Source: Verrucomicrobiia bacterium (lineage in GTDB: Bacteria > Verrucomicrobiota > Verrucomicrobiia > Verrucomicrobiales > Akkermansiaceae). From it: a stretch of DNA of 64,000 nucleotides. Of this stretch, positions 17,698 to 24,561 are shown one piece after another. Position numbers and translations under genes: made by a program. How positions within the stretch are numbered: the first letter of the stretch is position 1; every line of letters starts with the position of its first letter. The notes under the pieces were generated by a model, which worked only from the letters and a program-made list of their open reading frames with translations, had not been told where the DNA came from and did no database searches. The stretch lies in the NCBI GenBank assembly GCA_947462875.1, contig CANHQJ010000002.1:248001-312000 (forward strand). The letters run 5' to 3'.

Positions 17698-18195
17698 ATG
17701 GAAAGTTACGAAATGCTGCGCAAGGTCTTTGAAAAAGTCAGCCCCAAGGCCATCGCCGCGGAGATGGGCATTTCCCTATCGCTTGTGTACAAGTGGGCGG
17801 AGAAGCCGAATGCCGACGGCACCGGCAGCCGCAATCCACTCGATCGCCTCGTGACCTTGATGGAACTGAGCCAGGATGAGGCGATTGTCGAATGGCTGTG
17901 CCAGCGCGCGGGCGGATGTTTCCTGCGCAATCCCGATAGCTCGTGCAAACAGGGCTTCGAGGTGCTGCCCGCCACGCATGAAATCATCAGCCAGTTCTCG
18001 CAGATGCTCAGCATGATTTCCATGGCGGCGCTGGACAATTCCATCACCAGCAAGGAAGCCTCCGAGATCCGCGATTCGTGGGACAAACTGAAAAGCTATG
18101 CCGAGGGCTTCGTGCGCTGCTGCGAGGAGGGCGACTTCGATCAGTTGCGCCAGATCCCCAAACCCTCCGAGGGGCCGAAGCGCCTCCTGCGCTGA
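17698..18195 (+). CDS. Helix-turn-helix protein of unknown function
   Basis: From the ATG at 17698 the protein has 165 residues; a GTG at 17662 would add 12. The N-terminus ESYEMLRKVFEKVSPKAIAAEMGISLSLVYKWAEKP is a clear helix-turn-helix of the kind found in small phage-type regulators. It is followed by DRLVTLMELSQDEAIVEWLC and a C-terminal helical part (EIISQFSQMLSMISMAALDN, DSWDKLKSYAEGFVRCCEEG). Six cysteines are spread over the protein without an obvious metal motif. I do not recognise a named family. It stands alone after the beta-helix gene. Confidence 0.7.
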   Translation: MESYEMLRKVFEKVSPKAIAAEMGISLSLVYKWAEKPNADGTGSRNPLDRLVTLMELSQDEAIVEWLCQRAGGCFLRNPDSSCKQGFEVLPATHEIISQFSQMLSMISMAALDNSITSKEASEIRDSWDKLKSYAEGFVRCCEEGDFDQLRQIPKPSEGPKRLLR

Positions 18196-18229
18196 TCGCC
18201 ACAAATCTCCGCGAAAACATGCTCGGGAG

Positions 18230-18259
18230 TTGACAGATGCCCGGCTCTGCCGCAGTAAT
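18230..18259 (+). promoter_or_regulatory. Promoter of the cytochrome b562-like gene
   Basis: TTGACA (18230-18235), an 18-base spacer, and AGTAAT (18254-18259). The predicted transcription start is within a few bases of the ATG at 18269, so the mRNA would be nearly leaderless. Confidence 0.45.
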
Positions 18260-18268
18260 CATGCCGCT

Positions 18269-18685
18269 ATGAAATTGCTCACGATTTGGACAGTACTATT
18301 GATGATGGTGGGAACCATGATGCCGATGCAGGCGGATGAGGAAACCCCGCTGGGTAAGGAAATGGAGTCGATCAACGATTCCTTCAAGGCTCTTACCAAA
18401 GAAAAAGATGGTGCCAAAGGTGCCGCACTCGCCCGCAAAGCGCAGGAAGGCACGCTCAAAGGGCTGACCATGGTGCCGGATTTCATCGCCGACATGATTC
18501 CGGATCCCAAGGAAAAGGAAAAAGCTCTCGCGGATTATCGCCGCCTGATGGGCGAAGCCTACGTGGTGTTCTGCAAAATCGAAATCGCCTTCCTCGAAGG
18601 CAAGATGGATGAGGTGACGAAGCTGGCGGATGCCGCCAAGGCTCTCAAAAAAGAAGGCCACAAAAAATACATCGAAGAGGAATAA
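18269..18685 (+). CDS. Cytochrome b562-family periplasmic protein
   Basis: A 138-residue protein with signal peptide MKLLTIWTVLLMMVGTMMPMQA. The mature four-helix protein begins LGKEMESINDSFKAL, which lines up with the cytochrome b562 N-terminus (LEDNMETLNDNLK), keeping the axial Met. It ends KKEGHKKYIEEE, where b562 has YHQKYR, keeping the axial His. Both heme ligands therefore look present. Members are small periplasmic electron carriers or heme proteins of unclear role. Longer in-frame starts upstream run through the previous gene and lack a signal peptide, so the ATG at 18269 is preferred. A strong terminator follows. Confidence 0.72.
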   Translation: MKLLTIWTVLLMMVGTMMPMQADEETPLGKEMESINDSFKALTKEKDGAKGAALARKAQEGTLKGLTMVPDFIADMIPDPKEKEKALADYRRLMGEAYVVFCKIEIAFLEGKMDEVTKLADAAKALKKEGHKKYIEEE

Positions 18686-18713
18686 GGCTTCTTGCTGATT
18701 CTCTCGACACAAA

Positions 18714-18740
18714 ACGCTCCCGCAATCCGGGAGCGTTTTT
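18714..18740. terminator. Bidirectional terminator
   Basis: ACGCTCCCG / CGGGAGCGT is a perfect 9-bp stem with loop CAATC, with AAAA on the left and TTTTT on the right. It serves the b562-like gene on plus and the convergent aat gene on minus. Confidence 0.92.
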
Positions 18741-18746
18741 CTTTTG

Positions 18747-19379
18747 TCAAAAGGTGCACTTCCTCCACATCGCCTCACGCAAGCGATACAGATACTCTTT
18801 GCGCGGAATGCTGATCGCTCCCAGCGACTCAGTGTGGTGATTGGTGACCTGCACATCGAACAAATGAAAACCGCGAGCTTGCAGATGCCCGACCAGATGG
18901 GTGAGCGCCATTTTCGAGCCATCGCTCACGCGGGAAAACATCGATTCGCCCGCAAAAAAACCGCCAATTGCCACGCCGTAAATGCCACCGACCAGTTCGC
19001 CCTCGCACCAGCACTCGACGCTGTGCGCATGGCCCAACGAATGCAGTCGGTTATAGGCATTCATCAACCTCGGCCCCAGCCAGGCGGCATCGCCTTCCGA
19101 GCGGGGTATCGCACAGGCGCGGATTACTTCCCCAAATGCCTGATCGTGCGTGAACGTGAATTTTCCCTGCCGCATTTTCCGCAACAGGCGCCGCGAGGGG
19201 GAAAACTCATGGAGCTCGAAGATCCCCCGCGGATCCGGCGACCACCAGGTGATGGGCTTTTCCGTCCACGGAAAAATCCCCTGGCTATAGGCCGAGAGCA
19301 AGGTCTCCGGCCGCAGATCGCCTCCCACGGCCAGGAGTCCGTCTTCGTCCGCTTCCGAGGGATGAGGGAATTCGATCAT
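18747..19379 (-). CDS. aat: Leucyl/phenylalanyl-tRNA-protein transferase
   Basis: Aat adds Leu or Phe from aminoacyl-tRNA to proteins with N-terminal Arg or Lys, marking them for ClpS/ClpAP degradation (N-end rule). The 210-residue protein has the family hallmarks: FPHPSEADEDGLLAVGGDL, LLSAYSQGIFPW, ITWWSPDPRGIF, SVECWCEGELVGGIYGVAIG, FFAGESMFS and DVQVTNHHTESLGA. The length fits a slightly short family member. It is the last gene of a minus-strand series after hipBA, 33 bases from the hipA stop. The shared terminator lies between it and the b562-like gene. Confidence 0.97.
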   Translation of the reverse strand: MIEFPHPSEADEDGLLAVGGDLRPETLLSAYSQGIFPWTEKPITWWSPDPRGIFELHEFSPSRRLLRKMRQGKFTFTHDQAFGEVIRACAIPRSEGDAAWLGPRLMNAYNRLHSLGHAHSVECWCEGELVGGIYGVAIGGFFAGESMFSRVSDGSKMALTHLVGHLQARGFHLFDVQVTNHHTESLGAISIPRKEYLYRLREAMWRKCTF

Positions 19380-19412
19380 GGCATGCGGTGAAATGTTTGA
19401 TGATACCTCGTG

Positions 19413-20645
19413 TCATTTGGGAGGGAAAAATGAATCCATGCGGTGCATGGCTTTCACACTCGCCGCATTGCTTTTGCTGATGCCGCACTCCTCGGCGATT
19501 CGCGGCCAATCCGCGATGCTATCCAGCACTCTTGCGATGATGGCCTCGGGCTCGCGAATCTCATGCTCTTTCGCCAAACGCATGAGATCCTTGCGAGTGA
19601 TGTCCGATGCTTTTCCCATGACGCGTCCGGCACGGAATCCGCCGGCGAGAGGGTAGCTGGCGCACGTGACGTCATAGGCAGGTGCCACGCTCCACACGCC
19701 CTCATCATCCATCAAAAACGCGTGATTGCGGCCATGATCATCATCGTTGGCGGCGAGGACATGGAAGACCGCGCGGCGGAACATTTCCTCAGCCGCATGC
19801 TGTTGTCCGGTGAGGGTGCGTGCCAGCGTGATGAGATCGCCGTATTCCAGACCATCGCGCAAGGGCGTATGGGTGAGTCCTGAATAGGAATGGAGATGCA
19901 AGCGATTTTGTTGCGCATCGCGATCGAATCGACGACTCACGAAATGCGCCACGCCATCACACTCTAACAAACTCGTTTCCGCCATGTGGATGCCTGCCAT
20001 CCGCGCCATTTGTGCGTAGGCGGCCTCGATCCTGGCCTCCTGGAGCACCGGTTCCATCTCGAACTTGATCAGCCAATGTCCATACTCCGGCGGCGCCTCG
20101 TCATCTAACGAAATATGGCGAAAATCGGGAGAGATTGCCAGCAATGCCTTGGGCTGGGCACCACCGGGCGACATGCCGTAGCGAATGAGCGAATCCAGCA
20201 CGGCAGTGGCTTCGCCGCGCATGATGCCTCTCGCCGCCTCCACGAGTTCACTGATTTCCAGAAACATCTGATCGGCGAACACATCGTCATCGAGGCTGGG
20301 CAAAAACTGCAAGGCGCCCATTTTTCTGGTTCCCTGACAGGCCAGCTTGCGCAGAGTGCTCACACGATTCCAGGGAATGCCGCGCTCTTCGAAAAACTTT
20401 TGCATCAATCGCTCGCCCCACCAGTCCGGCAAGGCATCCTGAAACAGCCCGTGAAGTTCGCCGAAATGCGGCGTGCTGCTGCGCACCGCCCCGCTCAGGG
20501 AGAGCGGCAGATACAGGGGCGAAAGCTCTCGTTGTCCGGCTTGCCATGCGGCATCGTATGCAAAAAAGATCGCGCCGCCCGCATCCTGAAACAGGCGGCC
20601 GATTCGTGACGGTTCATGGCCCGCCCATTGCACTTCCAGTTCCAT
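19413..20645 (-). CDS. hipA: HipA-family serine/threonine kinase toxin
   Basis: HipA toxins phosphorylate a host target (glutamyl-tRNA synthetase in E. coli HipA) and push cells into dormancy; HipB neutralises them. The 410-residue protein has the N-terminal HipA subdomain (LYLPLSL and HFGELHGLFQDALPDWWGERLM) and the kinase core, with GMSPGGAQPKALL as the glycine-rich loop, HWLIKFEM, VSRRFDRD, the catalytic loop ANDDDHGRNHAFL and the metal-binding APAYDVT. All key residues appear intact. The antitoxin gene lies 3 bases upstream. The target in this organism is unknown. This is a stand-alone full-length HipA, not a split HipS/HipT type. Confidence 0.9.
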   Translation of the reverse strand: MELEVQWAGHEPSRIGRLFQDAGGAIFFAYDAAWQAGQRELSPLYLPLSLSGAVRSSTPHFGELHGLFQDALPDWWGERLMQKFFEERGIPWNRVSTLRKLACQGTRKMGALQFLPSLDDDVFADQMFLEISELVEAARGIMRGEATAVLDSLIRYGMSPGGAQPKALLAISPDFRHISLDDEAPPEYGHWLIKFEMEPVLQEARIEAAYAQMARMAGIHMAETSLLECDGVAHFVSRRFDRDAQQNRLHLHSYSGLTHTPLRDGLEYGDLITLARTLTGQQHAAEEMFRRAVFHVLAANDDDHGRNHAFLMDDEGVWSVAPAYDVTCASYPLAGGFRAGRVMGKASDITRKDLMRLAKEHEIREPEAIIARVLDSIADWPRIAEECGISKSNAASVKAMHRMDSFFPPK

Positions 20646-20648
20646 CGG

Positions 20649-20987
20649 TTAGATTGTTTTGTGTGATCGGTTGTTCGTTTTTTTGCGCGGCGCGCGCTGG
20701 CGTTCGCTGCGTTTGATGGCCTCGATCGATTCCATCACCAGTGGTCGGGAAAACAACTCGCGCAGCTCGCCATCCACATCGAGAATCACCGCGACGCGCA
20801 CGAGCCGGAGAAAGGAGATCTGCCCTTTCGATTCGAGCAATTTCAGCGTGGAAAGCGCAATGCCCGCCCGCTTCGCAAGCTCCTCCTGCGTCCAGCCCTT
20901 GGCCAGACGAAACTTCCGCATCCGCCGCCCGATGTCCCGTGCGATGCTGACGGGATTCCGCTGCGTAAAAGTTGCTATTTTGTCCAC
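20649..20987 (-). CDS. hipB: HipB-like XRE-family antitoxin
   Basis: A 112-residue DNA-binding protein with a canonical XRE helix-turn-helix (IGRRMRKFRLAKGWTQEELAKRAGIALSTLKLLESKG, residues about 19-54). A FLRLVRVAVILDVDGELRELF helix pair follows, then a basic tail (SERQRAPRKKTNNRSHK). It should bind HipA and repress its own operon. The start is GTG. A pair of nested palindromes overlaps the promoter and the first codons. The predicted transcription start lies at or next to the start codon, so the operon mRNA may be leaderless. HipA follows 3 bases later. Confidence 0.88.
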   Translation of the reverse strand: MDKIATFTQRNPVSIARDIGRRMRKFRLAKGWTQEELAKRAGIALSTLKLLESKGQISFLRLVRVAVILDVDGELRELFSRPLVMESIEAIKRSERQRAPRKKTNNRSHKTI

Positions 20988-21024
20988 AAAGACGAAATTA
21001 GCGTATAATCGCTAAAATAGCAAC
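20971..21024. promoter_or_regulatory. hipBA operator-promoter with nested palindromes
   Basis: The outer arms GTTGCTATTT (20971-20980) and AAATAGCAAC (21015-21024) are perfect 10-bp inverted copies. Inside lies TTAGCG-TATAAT-CGCTAA (20998-21015), another perfect palindrome. On the minus strand TTGCTA (21023-21018) and TAATTT (21000-20995) form a 17-base-spaced promoter for hipBA. On the plus strand TTGTCC and TATAAT form an opposing one. Binding by HipB would cover both. Confidence 0.68.
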
Positions 21025-21028
21025 GATT

Positions 21029-21099
21029 AAAAAAGGGGAGAGAGCTTGAGTCCGCTCGAATGACGAGAAGAAGCGGACGGAAGTCCGCGCTCCCTTTTT
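21029..21099 (-). terminator. Terminator downstream of the polyprenyl synthase gene
   Basis: A-tract plus GGGGAGAGAGC at 21029-21046 can pair with GCTCCCTTTTT at 21089-21099, giving a stem with A/T tails usable on both strands. Inside it a GCGGAC-GGAA-GTCCGC hairpin (21073-21088) resembles REP elements. Confidence 0.65.
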
Positions 21100-21101
21100 G
21101 A

Positions 21102-21992
21102 TCAATACTCGCGGACGACGAGGAAGTCGGCGATCTGGTGGAGGTGGTCGGCTTTTTTGCCGAAGACCTCCAACGCGGCCATCGCTTTTTTCGTGAGCGC
21201 GGCGGCTTCCTTGCGGGATTTTTCGAGGCCGATGATCGCGGGGTAGGTGGCCTTGGCGACGTTGGCATCCTTGCCGGCGGTCTTGCCCAGCACTTCGGTG
21301 CTTTGGGTGACGTCGAGGATGTCATCGATGATCTGAAACGCCAGGCCGAGGCATTGGCCGAAGGTGGTGAGGGCCTCTAGCTTGGCGGGTGTGGCGTTGA
21401 CGGCCATCGCTCCGAGACGCAGCGAGGTGGTGAGCAGCGCGGCGGTTTTGGCTTTGTGGATGAGGATCAACTGCGCTTTGGTGAGGGATTTCCCTTCGCC
21501 TTCGAGGTCCATGACTTGTCCGCCGATGAGGTGACGGCTCCCGCTGGTGAGGGCGAGTTCCTTGATCATGGCATCCACTTTGTAGCGTGGTGTGGCGGCG
21601 GTTTGTGCGAGGATGAGAAAGGCCTCGGTCAGCAGGGCATCGCCGCAAAGGACCGCCATGCCATCGCCGAAAACCTTGTGGCAGGTCGGGCGACCGCGGC
21701 GCAGGTCATCGTCATCCATGCAGGGAAGGTCATCGTGGACCAGCGAATACGTGTGCAGCACCTCCACCGCGCAGGCGGCGGGCATGGCCTTTTGCGGATC
21801 GCCACCGCAGGCCTCGGCGGCGGCGAGGCAGAGGATGGGGCGCAGGCGTTTGCCACCGGCGAAAATCGAGTAGCGCATCGCCTTGTGAATCGTCTGTGGC
21901 GCGACTTTTTCTTTCGGCAAAAATCCATCCAGCGCGCGGTCCACGCGGGCTGCTGATTCACGGAGATACCGGGTAAAGGCTGGATCGACCAT
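21102..21992 (-). CDS. ispA: Polyprenyl (farnesyl/geranylgeranyl) diphosphate synthase
   Basis: A trans-isoprenyl diphosphate synthase that condenses IPP with allylic diphosphates, feeding quinone, lipid-carrier and carotenoid synthesis. The 296-residue protein has GGKRLRPIL, the first aspartate-rich motif HDDLPCMDDDDLRRG (residues 86-100), GQVMDLEGEG, and the second aspartate motif QIIDDILD. Length and motifs fit IspA-type FPP synthases; chain length is not certain. I placed the start at the ATG at 21992. An open frame continues further upstream, but only through the asd gene in another frame. It follows asd by 13 bases and ends at a terminator. Confidence 0.93.
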   Translation of the reverse strand: MVDPAFTRYLRESAARVDRALDGFLPKEKVAPQTIHKAMRYSIFAGGKRLRPILCLAAAEACGGDPQKAMPAACAVEVLHTYSLVHDDLPCMDDDDLRRGRPTCHKVFGDGMAVLCGDALLTEAFLILAQTAATPRYKVDAMIKELALTSGSRHLIGGQVMDLEGEGKSLTKAQLILIHKAKTAALLTTSLRLGAMAVNATPAKLEALTTFGQCLGLAFQIIDDILDVTQSTEVLGKTAGKDANVAKATYPAIIGLEKSRKEAAALTKKAMAALEVFGKKADHLHQIADFLVVREY

Positions 21993-22005
21993 AGAGAAAT
22001 AGCTG

Positions 22006-23007
22006 TTAGAGAAGTTCGGCGATCTGCACGGCATTGAGCGCCGCGCCTTTGCGCACCTGGTCGCCCACCACCCAGAGATCGAGCGCGTTGTCGAGCACGA
22101 GGTTCTTGCGGATGCGGCCGACGAGGCAATCGTCCTTGCCGGTGGTATCGAGCGGCACGGGGAACACGCCGTTGGCGGGATCGTCCTTGAGCTGCACGCC
22201 GGGCTTGCCGGCATAGACCGCGCGTGCGGCCTCGGCGGTGATGGGTTTTTCAAAGACCGCGGTGATCGAGACCGAGTGCGAGCGGTAGACCGGCACGCGC
22301 ACGCAGGTACAGGAAACTTTCAGCTCGGGCAGCGAGAGGATTTTCCGTCCTTCGTGGAGCATTTTCAGCTCTTCCTTGGTGTAGCCGTTGTCGGTGAAAA
22401 CATCCACTTGCGGAATCACATTGAAAGCGATCTGGCGCGAATAGACTTTTTGTTCCAACGGCAGTCCGTGGGTGAGCGCGTGGACCTGTTGCTCCAGCTC
22501 GGCGATGCCTTGCGCGCCACTGCCGGATACGGCTTGGTAGGACGAGGCGATGATGGACTTCAGACCGAAAGCCGCATGCAAGGGGGCGAGTGCCATCAGC
22601 GAAATGATGGTGGTGCAGTTTGGATTCGCGATGATGTTTTTCGGATGATCCAGCGCGGCTTGCGGATTGATTTCCGGCACCACGAGAGGCACGCCGTCAT
22701 CCATGCGGAAGGCGGAGGAATTGTCGATCACCACACAGCCTGCCGCCGCTGCCGAGGGGCCGAATTCTTTCGAAATCGAGCCGCCTGCGCTGAACAGGGC
22801 GATGTCGATGCCGGCGAAGCTATCGTGCGTCAGTTCCTCCACCGCGATCATCTCGCCGCGAAACGGAAAGGTTTTTCCCACCGAACGTTTGGAAGCCAGC
22901 AAGGTCAACTTGCTCACCGGGAAATTCCGTTGCTCCAGACACAGACGCATTTCCTCACCAACAGCACCCGTGGCGCCGACGATCGCTACATGTTTCATTT
23001 CGCTCAT
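22006..23007 (-). CDS. asd: Aspartate-semialdehyde dehydrogenase
   Basis: Asd reduces aspartyl phosphate to aspartate semialdehyde with NADPH, the branch point to lysine, diaminopimelate, threonine and methionine. The 333-residue protein begins with MKHVAIVGATGAVGEEM (NADP-binding). It contains LFSAGGSISKEF, VIDNSSAFRMDDGVPLVVPE, the active-site NPNCTTI with the nucleophilic Cys, SSYQAVSGSGAQGI and CVRVPVYRSHS. A start three codons later (22998) is possible. Promoter elements were not resolved in the gap to the divergent gene at 23241. The polyprenyl synthase gene follows on the same strand. Confidence 0.97.
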   Translation of the reverse strand: MSEMKHVAIVGATGAVGEEMRLCLEQRNFPVSKLTLLASKRSVGKTFPFRGEMIAVEELTHDSFAGIDIALFSAGGSISKEFGPSAAAAGCVVIDNSSAFRMDDGVPLVVPEINPQAALDHPKNIIANPNCTTIISLMALAPLHAAFGLKSIIASSYQAVSGSGAQGIAELEQQVHALTHGLPLEQKVYSRQIAFNVIPQVDVFTDNGYTKEELKMLHEGRKILSLPELKVSCTCVRVPVYRSHSVSITAVFEKPITAEAARAVYAGKPGVQLKDDPANGVFPVPLDTTGKDDCLVGRIRKNLVLDNALDLWVVGDQVRKGAALNAVQIAELL

Positions 23008-23240
23008 AATTTTGGGGTAGGAGGGAGGGGCATCCTAGCGCTTTCGCCACCGCTGGCAAATGAATTCCACCAAAACATGACAGGAGCACAGCGGGGGAGT
23101 TCCACCTAACCGGTGAGCATCAGATCTCGCAGGATTCATCATTTTGCGTGCGTCATTTTGCAACGTGGCGAATGTGATGGACGGAAGCTAGGAATTCGGA
23201 TATGAGGTTTTCATTGTAAAAGCACAAACCTCCTATCTTT
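23008..23240. other. Intergenic region between divergent genes
   Basis: No gene is seen here. Just before the plus-strand gene GAGGTTT (23204-23210) and AAACCTC (23226-23232) form a 7-bp inverted repeat with a 15-base loop. It could be a leader hairpin or operator. A recognisable Shine-Dalgarno sequence is missing from the plus strand. Confidence 0.4.
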
Positions 23241-23630
23241 ATGGCCAACATATCAAACGACTACAACCGCTGTGAACTCTTCAACGTCGGCAGTGCGCCC
23301 AATGGACGCGGGCCTTTTTTCATCCGTCAGCTCGGCACATCGCCGGGAAACGTTTCCTTCAGCAATGACCCGTATCTGTTGCGCAAGGATGGCGTGTGGG
23401 TGCTGACGCTGCGGGTCTACACGCTCAGTGAAGTGGAACGGGAGCAGTTCATGTATGCGAGCGCGGCGGAAGTGATGCAGGTGCTCGATGGTCTGGATGG
23501 GCCTCCCGTGATCGAGGATCAGCTTCCCGAAGGCCTCTCGCGACAGGAAATTCTCAGCAAAGCGGAAACCGCCATTTCCCGCCTGATGGATGCGATGAAG
23601 CAGGCCAAGCAATGTTCCATGCCCGGATGA
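23241..23630 (+). CDS. Hypothetical protein
   Basis: A 129-residue soluble protein without signal peptide. It contains RCELFNVGSAPNGRGPFFIRQ, an aromatic/charged KDGVWVLTLRVYTLSEVEREQF and a C-terminal helix (SRQEILSKAETAISRLMDAM). No family is recognised. Codon use and start context fit the neighbours, and it lies 21 bases before the PPK2 gene on the same strand, so it may be co-expressed with polyphosphate metabolism. That link is from position only. Confidence 0.6.
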   Translation: MANISNDYNRCELFNVGSAPNGRGPFFIRQLGTSPGNVSFSNDPYLLRKDGVWVLTLRVYTLSEVEREQFMYASAAEVMQVLDGLDGPPVIEDQLPEGLSRQEILSKAETAISRLMDAMKQAKQCSMPG

Positions 23631-23651
23631 TCAAACCAACCCACCTTACCT

Positions 23652-24554
23652 ATGAAGAAAGAACTGATGAAAAAAGTCCGCATGTTCACCGATCCCTTCC
23701 GGGTGACGAACGGGAAAAAATTCCGCCTGCGCGATTACGATCCGGCCGACACCTTGCACCTCGGCTCGGAGGACAAGCCCCGCGCCAAGGAGGGCCTTCA
23801 AATCGGCGTGCAGGCTCTGGCGGAATTGCAGGACGTGCTCTATGCCCAGGACAAGTGGGCGGTATTGCTCATTTTCCAGGCCATGGATGCCGCGGGCAAG
23901 GATGGCGCGATCAAGCACGTGATGTCCGGTGTGAATCCGCAAGGCTGCCAGGTGTATTCGTTCAAGGCGCCCACCAGCGATGATCTCGATCACGATTATC
24001 TCTGGCGCTGCATGAAATGCCTGCCGGAGCGCGGTCGCATCGGCATTTTCAATCGCAGCTACTACGAGGAAACGCTGGTGTGCCAGGTGCATCCGGAACT
24101 GTTGCAAAAACAAAAACTGCCGCCCGAACTCATCACCAAGCACATCTGGCAACAGCGCTACGAGGACATCAACGCCTTCGAGCGCTACCTCAGCCGCAAT
24201 GGCGTGATCGTGCGTAAATTTTTCCTCCATGTCTCGGAGGAGGAGCAGAAGAAACGCTTTTTGGAGCGGATCGACAACAAACAGAAAAACTGGAAATTAT
24301 CGTCCGCCGATGCCAAGGAACGCGCCTACTGGAAGGACTACATGAAGGCCTATGAGGAAACCATCCGGCATACCGGGACAAAGGAATCGCCCTGGTATGT
24401 GGTGCCTGCCGATAACAAATGGTTCACCCGGTTGGTCGTGGCGGCGGCGGTCATCGAGGCTCTGGACTCGCTCAATCTGCACTACCCCAAAGTCAGCGCT
24501 CAGCAGAAAGCCGAGCTTGCGGCCGTGAAAAAGGCTCTGACGGCAGATGACTGA
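23652..24554 (+). CDS. ppk2: Polyphosphate kinase 2 (PPK2) family
   Basis: PPK2 enzymes transfer phosphate between polyphosphate and nucleotides. The 300-residue protein has Walker A FQAMDAAGKDGAIKHV (residues 75-90), GCQVYSFKAPTSDDLDHDYLWR, Walker B-type RIGIFNRSYYEETLV and the lid segment FFLHVSEEEQKKRFLERI. The single PPK2 domain and the FNRSYYEE sequence are typical of class III enzymes that phosphorylate AMP and ADP; this subclass is inferred. It follows a hypothetical gene and precedes a SulP transporter gene. The Pst phosphate-uptake locus begins about 1.8 kb downstream, which fits a phosphate-storage context. Confidence 0.92.
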   Translation: MKKELMKKVRMFTDPFRVTNGKKFRLRDYDPADTLHLGSEDKPRAKEGLQIGVQALAELQDVLYAQDKWAVLLIFQAMDAAGKDGAIKHVMSGVNPQGCQVYSFKAPTSDDLDHDYLWRCMKCLPERGRIGIFNRSYYEETLVCQVHPELLQKQKLPPELITKHIWQQRYEDINAFERYLSRNGVIVRKFFLHVSEEEQKKRFLERIDNKQKNWKLSSADAKERAYWKDYMKAYEETIRHTGTKESPWYVVPADNKWFTRLVVAAAVIEALDSLNLHYPKVSAQQKAELAAVKKALTADD

Positions 24555-24561
24555 GCGCGCT

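Noticed and set aside
19413-20987. hipBA as part of a mobile or defence island.
   Set aside because: Neighbours are housekeeping genes (aat, ispA, asd), with no integrase, repeats or unusual composition around it.
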